A stretch of DNA of 64,000 bases from Lepas anatifera (taxonomy: Eukaryota > Arthropoda > Thecostraca > Lepadidae): contig JAOTON010000961.1 of NCBI GenBank assembly GCA_034440635.1, positions 620,001 to 684,000 of the forward strand, given 5' to 3'. The position numbers were made by a program, and so were the translations under genes. Numbering within the stretch: the stretch's first letter is position 1; the number at the start of each line of letters is the position of its first letter. The notes under the pieces are model-generated. The model was not told the origin of the DNA. It did not search any database and saw only the letters and a list, made by a program, of their open reading frames with translations. Of the stretch, positions 22,270-32,938 are shown one piece after another.

Positions 22270-25200
22270 TCACAGGGAGCCATTTGGTACATAGGAGGTA
22301 TCATTTAGGCCAGGGGCATCAATTCTTAAGACGGGACCTATCAGCGGGGTACCGAATGTCATCGCAGTGCGCCAACACTGGCATCCCGGGGGGCTGCGGA
22401 GCGACGTTTCAGGGGCCGCCGGGAGGGTCGATTGAGGGAGGGTCACTTGCCTCCTCGCCCGCTGAATTAGCATATGGTTTATCCTATGCAGCACACCGAA
22501 GATTTCCGGTTCAGGCCACCAAAATTACCGCAAAAAAGGTTTGGAAGGTCAACATGAGATATAGTTTTCCCAAACTGTCCTCATGTTCAAGCTTTGCACC
22601 AGCCCCAATTGGCTAACAACCACAGCTAAGTCCAGCGTCTATATAATATTTCACCATTTAGGTAACTGCCACAAATACGTGCAGAATTTAGATAAAGGTC
22701 CCGTCCTGTCCACTTCAGCTCTCTCAGAGTTTCCTAGCCTGCTCTTGCGAAACGCATACCCTTGAAAGGGTGGTGATTGCAACGCCACTCCTATTAAATT
22801 TCCTTTTTGCTTGGGGTTCACAGCGCGCAAACTGCAAGGTTTTAGGGCACTGCAGGGGGAGGGTAATAAGCTAGGCTTGGGCTAGGGCAGGGTGCCAGAT
22901 TCTGCCTCCAAGCGGGCTTGATCCAGCGTAAAGACTCGCGTGATCTGCGTGACTGTGGAATTTAAGGTCCTCGCTACTCGGCTGTCCCACCCAGACCCGT
23001 ATTAATTTCCCCGGTTAAGAAATTTAGCCATACGAAATACGTGGCCAAAATGACATAATGCGCCCACTGAAGACCGTGTGAGCAGCGTACCCTGTTTTCG
23101 GCGCGAGTGCGCTCGAGTATTGAGTAAGATAAGTACATGCCCACCCTTCGCAGAAAAATGGCATTCGCAGAATACTGTGTTCGTGAGAAGCCTCGTTTGG
23201 CCAGCATTGCGCTACACCGTGTCCCATCCATCATGGTCTGACATCGTTCGCAAGGCTTTAAAGAGAGATCAACCCGCTGCAGTTGCACAAAGGTACTGAC
23301 CATGCTAGATCTGTACATGGAATCAGCGAAGAGCTTCAAATCATGCATGGCTGACATGCTTGGTAAATGCGGGTTCAGACGGCAGGAGGAGGGAACTTTC
23401 CCTCTCCCCATCTACCCTCGCTGCTCCCTGAAATGGTCACGGTGCCCCCTGAAATATCGCTCTATACACTCTTACACCCCAGGATGCAGGAATCTGCGCC
23501 AACGTGACAGGTTTTGGGCCCACCTGAAAGATTTTACTGTCCAAAAGTGGCACCTCGTGCCCAAATGGCGCTCGAGAACATTTGCTTACCCCCCAATATG
23601 AGGTCCTGGATTCGCCTATGATACTTGACCGACTTAAGAGTTTCTTGGGACACTACGTAAGAACTCAACAAAACATGGGGGGTTAAAAATGACAGGAATC
23701 CTACTAGACACCACTTGTTCGGGCTGTCTTTTACTGCACTTATTTTATTGTTTCGAGCAGAATCCGATGCATTTGTAAAGTGACTTCCCCCACATTGCAT
23801 TTGCACTTTTCCCGGATCTGACATGTAGGGAAGTATGAAGGCGGTCCCCACGCTGCAAATTGGGCCTTCCCGTCAACTTCTATACAATTATACATACTCT
23901 TGGTTCATAGTTAGGTAGGTTTAGTATTTTCGACGAGGGTACATTGGTGGGGAGGGGGAGGGGCACCATGTAAGTAAGAACAAAAGGAGCACTGAGGGTG
24001 CCATGAAGGCGCCTCTTGGTTATGCTATGGAGAAGGATCATATGCAGGTGCAGGTAGGTACTATGTTGGAGTAGGTGAATTTGAAAACGAGAGTACCATG
24101 TTTCAGAGGGCGTCGCTATACCCAGCAGGGAAAATGCATAGATTTAAGAGCCAATAATATAAACAAAACGTGAATAGTATGGGTATTCACGAAAACGTGG
24201 ATACCCATACGCGTCGGGAAAAAGGGGGTAGGCTCCCACTTTTCATCCAAGGAATCTCAATTTCATCCAAATTGGAAAGAAATCGGAAACTTTGGTAACC
24301 AGCCCGTGTGGGAGGCAAGACTAAACTCAAATCCGACGAGTTTTTGGTTCTATAAAGATGAATGTTCCCTCTCAGCAGCAGGTTGAAGACAGACTGGCCC
24401 CATCACTTTATCGCCGGTGACGACGCCGATGGGAATATGTAATCTGATTTCTAGTCAGTAAGACAAATTACTGGTGAGTCTAACTACGGAGGAGTTGAGC
24501 GGCGGCAGCGCCGACGACTCCAGGCGCGACCTTGCGCGACCTCCAGCATGGCGTCACGCTGCGGGTGCCACACACCTGAAGCACTTTCCTGCCTCGGGCG
24601 GGGTGTTACAGCCCGACCTCTGACCACGCGATCACCTCAGCGCCTGCTCACTTCCTCACCTTTGATCTCTGCTGCGTTCGACGGAATCTACAGGAGATTC
24701 TCTTGGTAGGCTGGTGAAGGGAACACCTTAGTCTCAGAGAGATTAGCGCTCCTTAGACAGGCGCTAACCTCTTGGGGTGGGGACGGATTCTTGGACAGGC
24801 ACCAGCCACTTGGGGTGGGGAGGGGTTCTTGGGGTAGAGATGGAGTGATCCAGTGAATGCAGTGGTGAGATGGAGATTGTTTTATTTTACCATCTGTTCA
24901 ACCTCACACCACACGCCTCCCTAAAACTATGTTAAACAACCCCATGGCTCTCACGCACAATGTAACGTCTGAGCTGTAGCATAACAGAAAGTCTCAAATA
25001 GGGCACGTAATCATGGGTGGAGAATATGCCCCGGCCACACCGGCCATGGCCAGGGTAACTTTCAAGTTACCCCGGCGCGGCCGGGGTAACTTTTGGATTC
25101 CTTGTTAATGCTGCAGAAGGTCAAAATTTATGGTTAATATGGTCAGATTTTACAATAAATCGAAGATGCATTTACAAACAATATGTACCTACATAATACC

Positions 25201-25391
25201 TATTGATGGATGCATTTTAATTCTAGCTAATATTATCTTGCTTCCCTGCACCTACTTAACCGTTCCCATATTTCCACAGCTACCTGACAGAGACAAGAAG
25301 GAGTAACGAGTGTCTGGTGTTTTGAGACGTCCTACCTATCACGAATCCATTTTTCTTTATAGGTCACATCCTTCCCCTACGTTCAGTAAAG
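22270..25391. other. Intron sequence with small inverted repeats
   Basis: No exon assigned. Inverted repeats: GTATGGGTATTCACG with its complement at about 24179-24209, and a CCGGGGTAACTT type near 25050-25095. Overlapping open frames on both strands around 22974-23600 match nothing I recognise. Confidence 0.4.
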
Positions 25392-25447
25392 ATGAAGCGA
25401 CAAAAGACTTTGGAGGCATTCTTTTTAAGCAAGCATCGAAGAGAAAG
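25392..25447 (+). CDS. Possible first coding exon with a PIP-box-like N-terminus
   Basis: The plus strand reads MKRQKTLEAFFLSKHRRE from an ATG at 25392 to a strong donor, GAAAG|GTGAGG. Just upstream, 'tttctttatag' would be a good acceptor for a leader exon. QKTLEAFF fits the PCNA-interacting pattern Q-x-x-[IL]-x-x-F-F. Similar N-termini also occur in hAT-type transposases and their domesticated relatives. It lies inside a Dscam-like intron on the opposite strand. I could not find the following exon, so it may be a transposon remnant, part of a nested gene, or chance. Confidence 0.25.
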
Positions 25448-26090
25448 GTGAGGAATTACGTTTATTAAATAATACAAATGTTGAAAACTAAACGTTCTTG
25501 GGGGGGACGTCAGTGGAAGCAAATGGATTGTCATAAAAGGTTTGTACTGAGGATGATTTGATATAATTTATGATGACATTATTCATAACAGTCTGCACGG
25601 CTACCTGCTAAGGACTTAGGGCAAGGGCGGTCATTTTAAGTTTGATATCACAACTCACGTACATTGTTCCATGTTTTATCAGTTTGTGTAGATGGAACAA
25701 TTTCCCATTTTATTCACAACATCCAGATTGAGTGTTTTAGTTGGCAGCCCATTTGGTCTCTTCCTTTCTATTTAATTTTCATTCGCCTTTTTCCAGTTTG
25801 TCAGTCCAGTCAACCTCCTCTGCGACCACGTCTGGAGTACATTGAAATGTGCATACATTGAGCGTGCATTGAAAACTGTGACTCATTGCCCATTTTAGAT
25901 AAACTACAATAATAATTTAATGCAGGCTTTGGTAGCATGATATAAACATGAAATCACGCTATATTTAATACTTAATGTCTGGTATTTACTCCGCGATTTA
26001 TTTTGTTCAGAAGGCTTTTTCTCGTGTCTATAGGGAAGTAAAGTAAACCACGTGTTTATTTGATCTTAACTACATGTGAATGCACATCTT
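25448..26090. other. Intron sequence without recognised feature
   Basis: AT-rich, stop-rich; no continuation of the PIP-box-like frame was recognised. Confidence 0.4.
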
Positions 26091-26159
26091 CAAAAGTCCA
26101 TCCAGCCGTATCACCCTGGCAGTTGGTGCGTCGTTAAACCCCAACAAAAGCCCATCCAG
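26091..26159 (+). mobile_element. 5'-truncated SINE with target duplication
   Basis: A 39-bp insert ending AGTTGGTGCGTCGTTAAACC plus a short A/C tail is flanked by a 15-bp direct repeat, CAAAAGTCCATCCAG (26091-26105) and CAAAAGCCCATCCAG (26145-26159). The insert's 3' end matches the SINE at 9961-10150. Severe 5' truncation with a long target duplication is typical of LINE-driven insertion. Confidence 0.7.
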
Positions 26160-26638
26160 GTTTCAGCTGAAACTAAGGCCATCGTGATATTATCCGACGC
26201 TGCCTGTTCACTTAGTAGTAAAATAACTATTTTATCATAATTTGTTTATTCTGCGGGAAGCATTCGATCAGCCGTTCCCCAGATGGGTATCCCAGCACCA
26301 ACATCGACATCAAGTCAACACATACCCGAGGACGTACCTCTTCCTCGTCATCGTTCCGATATATTTTGTCCATGCCATTTACCGTGTCCCTTTCCAGGAA
26401 TACCTTTTTGCGGTCATTCATTGCCTCAAAAGATCATACAAGTTGTTATTGAAAATAAAACGAGATTCGGTGTTTCGTCTTTACTTTTTTTGGTCTGTGT
26501 TGTGCTCTTTTACTTTTCAATGGACCACTGTGGACCTCCACAGCTGACCTTAGCAATAGGCATGGCAGTTTTTGCGGGAAAACTGTCCATTTTATTATTC
26601 CTCTGGAGTACGTAGGTACACTGGAAGCATGCAAGGTA
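26160..26638. other. Intron sequence; unassigned open frames
   Basis: Two overlapping plus-strand frames (26242-26547 and 26283-26615) are open for about 100 codons. One contains a hydrophobic stretch (FGVSSLLFLVCVVLFYF). No domain is recognised and codon use is not like the Dscam exons. Confidence 0.35.
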
Positions 26639-26899
26639 AGCTGGCGGATCCAGGGGGCAAAATGGGCCTAGCCTTCCTCCAAAAAATATGTGGGGGACTA
26701 ACAATACAAATTAGCGCCCCCCTCTCTCTCCCGATCGACGACACAAAACCCAACACCACGCCAACACCACTTCACACCCCACCCCCGTGGACACAATAAA
26801 GGCCACGCCAACGTAGTTTCCCACCCCACGCACCCCCGGTCGATGAGCCCTGGTTATTTTTTTGCCCCCCCACAAACAGGTGCGCTGGATCCGCCACTG
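26639..26899. mobile_element. Small hAT-like MITE with TGGCGGATCCAG ends
   Basis: Left end CTGGCGGATCCAGGGG at 26641 and right end CGCTGGATCCGCCACTG ending at 26899 are inverted copies of CAGTGGCGGATCCAG. About 260 bp with C/G-run subterminal regions. Target duplication weak. Confidence 0.6.
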
Positions 26900-27999
26900 G
26901 CCAGGCATCTGCCGCCGGCTGGGGTAACTTTAAAAACAATTCTCCACCCATGCACGTAATAATAAATTTGAGTAGCCCCGACACCACGGGTTTTTGTTCC
27001 AGACCTTGGACAGAGCCGACATGCGCCCCCGTTCACGCTGCACCAATCCGACACAGCATCGAGTGCCACAGAAAGCGGCAAATCGGCGCGTCGTGTTTCG
27101 ACACGTGTTGTTGGCGCAGGTGCAACTGGTGTGATTTATCACGGGCCGGGCCAGGTCAGCGGCGAGCCGCGTGGCGGCGGTGTGAGCCTCGTGACGGCAG
27201 CGGTCGCCGATTGTGGGAGCGCCAACGACGCGACGCCAATTAGTGACGCGTTTGTGACGATCACTGTTGACACACAGCTGCCTCTCATCATGGACTCATG
27301 CAATGTGGACCGTCCCACAAATTCTGCTGATTACTCGCTAAGTGATTGTTAGATTGCAAGGTAACCCAAACGTGATTTGTTTTGGAATGCATGCAATCTA
27401 ATAATCGGGAGAAATATGGGAATCTGTTCGATTCCCATCGTTATCAGTTATGAAATGAAAGTGCGGTGTGAACTTGTTTTAGCTCCAAGCCAGTATTTTT
27501 AGCTACTTGGTAAATAGCTGCGTTAATCACCCTGTGTCACGTGGGGCCTAACATTATTATAAACGTCATTCGCACGACCAGATCTTTGACTAGACCACAA
27601 ATTTAATCAAACGGATTTGTCATCAAGCAATATCACAATTATGATGAACCAATCCTCTTTGTTATAAGCCTCGAAAGCGAGGAGGGGAGGCAAGTATCCC
27701 GAAACGGTGAACCGGGCGGACGTCTACCGTAAAATTTGGACATTCGACTGGTTACCTGATTAATTTACCATTTCATATCTCCTATCAGCGAGGTTTACCC
27801 AAATGGATTTAGTTTGTTGCAGTTGAACTGCCTTATTACTTTTTTCCAAAATAGCTTTTAGGCTCTGGCTTTGCCTCCCTATCCCGATCGTTTTCAGCCC
27901 CCTCCCCACCCCACTCAGTACAAATCAGTGGCAAGGCCCCCACTCCTTGCCCTGTTTCAACCGAAATGTATGAGCTGCATAGTGTTAAGATGTGGTAAC
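26900..27999. other. Intron sequence without recognised feature
   Basis: A GC-rich patch (27040-27260) keeps frames open but no domain is recognised. The rest is AT-rich. Confidence 0.4.
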
Positions 28000-29028
28000 T
28001 TAACCCTCGCCCCACCGGGGCCATCGATGGCCCCTAAGGTTTTTCAAGATAACAGAAAAACGACGCGACGCAGCGCCGCGATTGAGGACTCTTTCTCTCA
28101 CCGCATCATTTTTCCACCATCCCTGGATTTTTTGTCCCCGGGTCACGCAGGGTCAGGTCACCAGGCGAGGTCAATCAAGGTCACTTCACTTCAACTTTTG
28201 AGCTCTATAAGAGCTACATTTCTTAGACCATCAATTTGAAACTTCCTGCACTTCATGAACTCTCCAGGGTCTACAAGGTGTATATCCGGGATTTTTCGAT
28301 TTCGTGACATGAAGTCAGGTCATGAGATGACCTCTCCCATTGAAAAAAAAACATGGGAAAAAGCTGTCGTATGGTCTAAAAGTCACAAAAGCGATTGCAA
28401 ATGCTCAGCTTGCCCAGAAAAGCGTTCTTGGACACCTCTTTACGGATCCCAGGGTCTATATTTACCCTTTGACCTCTTCGAGGTCATCCAACGTCACCAG
28501 GGGTCAAAACAGTATTTTGGCAATAACTTTTAACCTAATTAAGCTAGAGCGCTGAATCAAATATCCTCGTGTATGTTCCAACACTGGCTTTCATATGATA
28601 TACGGCAAGGTCACTTTCTGACCTTAAGTGACCTCAGGTCATATTAGGGCACGAGTTGACCTCTGGAGGTTAAACCACTGGCAGGAGGTCATTACGTTCC
28701 ACAGAGCGGAAAAAGGTCTGACATTTTCCTACCAAATGTGTTTTACCAGACCTCAATAGCTCTAATAGCATACGAGTTATGCTCAGTCGTCCTAAGTATT
28801 GCATATTTGAGTGAAAATAGCCTTTAGTGACCTAACTTGACCTCTGGAAGTCAGACCATTGACCTGAGCGCTTAAACATGTGAAGTAATTTCTTACTAAA
28901 TTCACGAGAGCTTTCCAATGCACTATGCAGATTTGTGCTAACCCCCATATTTTCGGAGATAGAGGGGGCCATCGATGGCCCCCGGTGGGGTGAAGGTGGT
29001 GCCGGACCCCCGGTGGGGCGCGGATTAA
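28000..29028 (+). mobile_element. piggyBac-like non-autonomous element, subfamily A, copy 1
   Basis: TTAA at 28000-28003 and 29025-29028. The left end reads CCCTCGCCCCACCGGGG, the right end CCCCGGTGGGGCGCGGA (one change from the inverse). A subterminal palindrome GGGGCCATCGATGGCCCC lies near both ends. TTAA duplication plus CCC-starting ends is the piggyBac pattern. Interior is full of AGGTCA half-sites and encodes no transposase. Copies 2 (55499) and 3 (62380) are in the opposite orientation. Confidence 0.85.
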
Positions 29029-29434
29029 AGTAAGTATTTTTAAATCATTTGAGAAAATACTCATACTCATAGTTTAAAGGAGACTCATTCTTGGAATAAA
29101 CAGGGGTGTCAACAGGTATCTGCAATGTAAGTAAGTACCTCAATATGTGCACGGGCTGGATACCTGGGACCCATACTATGACCTCATACGCTACTAAGAA
29201 TCATTCTATAGGCTGTACAGAATGACTAGGCACGCCGACCTGCCACCCCGAGCTCCGGCTTACGTGCACACTGCCTGCGAATGCAGATTCAACATCTGAT
29301 TCTGCGGCATAAGTCAGACATTGAAATGGCGAAGGTATGTTAGCTGTTTCAAGGCGCAGATTCCAATGCAGACACGAGGTCAAAGCCCGGTATCTGGTGC
29401 ATCAAAGGCCAACAGTATCTAGTCAGTGGGACAC
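29029..29434. other. Intron sequence without recognised feature
   Basis: No coding or repeat signal recognised between the piggyBac-like element and the minisatellite. Confidence 0.5.
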
Positions 29435-29742
29435 GTAAGTCCAGTAACATTACTGTTGGATGTGACATCATCTGACGTGTAAGTTCGGTAACATTACCGT
29501 TAGATGTGACATCATCTGACGTGTAAGTTTGGTAACATTACCGTTGGATGTGACATCACGTCATATGTAAGCCCGGTAACTTTACCGTTTGATGTGACAT
29601 TACCTAACGTGTAAGCCCAGTAACATTACCGTTGACTGTGACATCAAGTGACACGAAAGTCCGGTAACACTACCGTTGGCTGTGATATCACGTGATGTGT
29701 AATGTGGCTGTGGTATCACGTGATGTGACCCACTGACGTTAC
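29435..29742 (-). repeat. 44-bp minisatellite abutting the FN6 donor site
   Basis: About six copies of a 44-bp unit (plus core GGTAACATTACCGTTGGATG) run up to the donor of the Dscam-like exon 29898-29743. The intron begins GTAACGTCAG, and the same GTAAC/GTAATG core recurs, often inside a palindromic GGTAACATTACC, in every unit. Copies next to the exon are shortened and share TATCACGTGATG. Confidence 0.75.
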
Positions 29743-29898
29743 CTTCGGCGGCGGCGGGAGCCGGGCCGGTGCGGACCGCCGTCACGTGTGACGTGGCGCC
29801 GGCCGGACTGATGGCGGTGACGTTGATGACGTAAGCCGTGTCAGGCAGCAGCCGCGTGAGCTCGTGTCTCCGCCGGCCGCCCGCCAGCTCCACGCTGG
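29743..29898 (-). CDS. Dscam: Dscam-like receptor, FN3 domain 6, second half
   Basis: The exon completes the sixth fibronectin type III domain, just before the membrane. The minus-strand acceptor is 'cttctgtgccccgcag' and the donor CCGAAG|GTAACG. The two opening bases make an Ala codon with the preceding exon (ACA G|CC), and it ends after one base. The product contains ELTRLLPDTAYVINVTAISP, the L-x-P-x-T-x-Y core and F/G strands of an FN3 fold, followed by AGATSHVTAVRTGP, which closes the domain, and a short Ala-rich linker. One N-glycosylation sequon (NVT). No frameshift or stop. The donor touches the 44-bp minisatellite. Confidence 0.87.
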
Positions 29899-31155
29899 CT
29901 GCGGGGCACAGAAGGGTCACATCACCGACATGGGGGGATGCCCGGACAGCAGAACACAGCAGCCACGGCAAACAGGCAGCATAGTCGGCGCCAACGGCGA
30001 GGGGTGAAGCCCCCCCCACACCATACATGAGTGATCCTCACACCAACTCCTATGCCGCTGACTGGGAACAAGTGGTGCGAAAGCCTCCAATCCTAGCCCT
30101 CGGTCGCTGCCGGCCGGCCGTTTTCTCACACGTCTGATCCGGCAGCCATCGGCAGCGGCTGAGACAGCTCAGCTGGCGGAACGCTGTCGGACCGATCCGC
30201 AGGAAGTGCGCTGGAGGCCTTGCCGTCTAATACAGGGGCAGGTGCAGGGAGGGGCGGGGAAATGCGGCCATGCCCCCTGTCAAAGCGAAGAAGAAAGGGC
30301 CAAGCTCTCTTTGAGAACGATGCTTACGAAAGAAGTTTCCTCTGAAGAGAAATGAAACTGATAGGTGCACCTTTGACACCAAACGTTTTTATCTACTTTA
30401 TAGCTCTATTTTCTGCTCGATGAAATGGGTTTTTACACTCCCCCCAAGCCGACCGGCTGGATCCACCCCTGGTCGAATCCCATTAAGCTCTTCCACGCTC
30501 GCGTGGACCGGGTTTTTTTAAAGCCCACCACCCATATATCCCGTAGACAGGTGTGACCTTCCAATCCCATACGGTCAGGGCTGGAGATCTGTTCTCGATC
30601 CAGGGGGAGGGGGAGGGGTTTCTGGGTGGGTTAACACTGGCACGGCAATACAAGCCCTATACAAAGTCTAGGGAGACTGAAAACCCAGGGGTCCTGACGC
30701 CCAAACCCCTATGAATCTCAACCCATAAATATGGTCATTCAATGGCTTAGTACTTATAACCAAAAAGGCTGTAAGTAGTATCATATTTCTTGGCTACATC
30801 AGTCCCCACAAGTAATCTATATTTTTGTGGTGTTCTTCCGGTTGTTAGTTAATATAAATTCAACCAAAACATGATCATCTGGAGAATGATCTGTTAGCTT
30901 GAGTAGGTGCCTATCAAAATTTAAATATGCACATTGTCACCCAATTAAAAATTTGAAAAGCCTGGTACTGAGAGCTGCTCAGGGACTTCATGCTAGATGC
31001 CAATATTATTTGTAGCCGTCCTTATCCTGCTTCCGCGCCTGCGTGTGATTCCATTTGAGGCTATGAGGAGTTAACACGCTTTGACTCCCGAGTGAAGTGG
31101 TCTCTGAACGCATTTTTGTAAATGCTTGATGAACATAAAGAACATGGGTGTGGGT

Positions 31156-31211
<56 letters not shown>

Positions 31212-32938
31212 TTATATTATTATTATATATATATATATATATATGCACTCATTGGAAAGAGCCGAGTTAGTGTTAGGATATCCGCTATTTGTAATTTCTC
31301 AGATCTTTTAACTGATTTTGTAAAGTTCAAAACGTCTGCGTGGGGTAAAAATAATTATATTCTAATCGATATTTTTATTCAGACACTGTTTTGGGAGGTG
31401 CAGCTGCTCTGCACAAAAATTTCATTAAGAGAACATGGCACACAATTAACTTTCTAATGTGGATCAACGCCAACACCCGAGCGCAATTATTATCATTGTC
31501 ATACCGTCACTTTCAGAGGCGTTTCAATCTCGCTTCACTTTAAGCGCGAAGGACACAACATATTCTTATGTTCATCCACAATGCTGTTTGACGGGAAGGT
31601 AAACTCATCATTTTTACTGCAGTCATTTAACGTGTTTATTCCAGCCCGGGTTATTAAACTACAAACACTTCTGCACATTCCGCATGCACGTGCTAATACT
31701 ATAAAGCAGGGGAGTTTGCCAGGCTTCCACAGTTAGTGAATGTATTTCATTAACAAAATCTGGGGGCAAACGTATTTTACGGCTCTTTTTCACTGAATTT
31801 GTTGTGTAAAAGTGTAATTTCATATGACATCATCATTGTAGAGCTTCAAGATGTGGTGTAGATTTATATGCTAAAGCTATTTCGATATTTTATACAAATA
31901 GCTCGTGCTTAACGCACTTGACTTTGTACGTGAACGGAGTGCACAGTGCATCGGGCGTAGGAACGGTTTGAAAAGTGGGGGGCCAGCTTTAGAGGGGCCC
32001 ACCTCAAGGGGGCCCCAGTCCACGGGGGCCTATAATTTTAAAAATTTTAGATAGTCGCTTAGTGTAATAAGGCATGCATGCACACAAGGATGTCAATATA
32101 TGGAAAATTGAGAATTTAAATTTTCCTATGATTTCGAGTTGTACCTATTATGATGTAATAAGTCATAGTAAAGCGCCAAAAAACATTTTTGGTTTTACCT
32201 AGACCCTTTTCAAATACGAAATACATTTTTAAGCTTTTATGGAGGATTTCAATCATTTTTACCACGAACGCGTTTTTTATTTACAGATGTTTAGGCCCTT
32301 TTCATTACATTTACAAAATTAAGAACTGCTTAGAAAACTACAGACAATGCTTTGATACCAAATAGCCTCACTTCGCTATGCCTAATCAACTTGTATTTGC
32401 TTATTTAATGACGAAAATGGGAACATTGATGTGGTTATTACGGATCTATTCTTTCCATCATTAGAGATTGATTTAGGTAAGGCTGATCACAATAAATACG
32501 CCTAGCTATATTTCGATGCCTAAAATGCAAGTTCGCATGACTGAGTGCAATGTTGGTACTTGTGGCCAGTTTGTGATGCCAGGTGTGGCATGTGTTATAG
32601 TGGTTAGCAACCTGCTTTCCACGCGACCAACTCGGTTTAAGGCACGGCAGATTCTTGTGCAGGAGCAATTTGGCTCCCAAGAAACCCTCCAACGGGAAAG
32701 ATTTGGCGACGCCATATAACCCTGGATCAAAGACGTCGCGCCTTTCGATGGTCAGAGACTGTTGCTCGGCATTTATGCAGGACCTGTCCATTCATATTTT
32801 GTGTTGGGATTGATATGGAATAGTTTGATTGGGCCCAGTTCTCGAACTCATTTGAAAACACTCGGGTAGTAGGTTTCTTGGCTTTGTTTCGAAGCGTCCT
32901 CCTCCAGTGGCTTGCAGGCAGCGTACTACCGAACTTGA
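29899..32938. other. Intron sequence with AT microsatellite
   Basis: Part of the 8,960-bp intron within FN6. A (TA)n microsatellite occupies about 31161-31243 with a short ATT interruption. A G/C-run segment at 31975-32030 (GGGCCCACCTCAAGGGGG) resembles the edge of the large array that starts at 32939. No exon. Confidence 0.55.

Noticed and set aside
22974..23411. 145-codon minus-strand open frame
   Set aside because: No domain recognised, codon use unlike the receptor exons, and an equally open plus-strand frame overlaps it.
28340..28555. Small open frame repeated in the three piggyBac-like copies (about 70 codons)
   Set aside because: Shared because the element is repeated; it has no transposase features and spans AGGTCA repeats.
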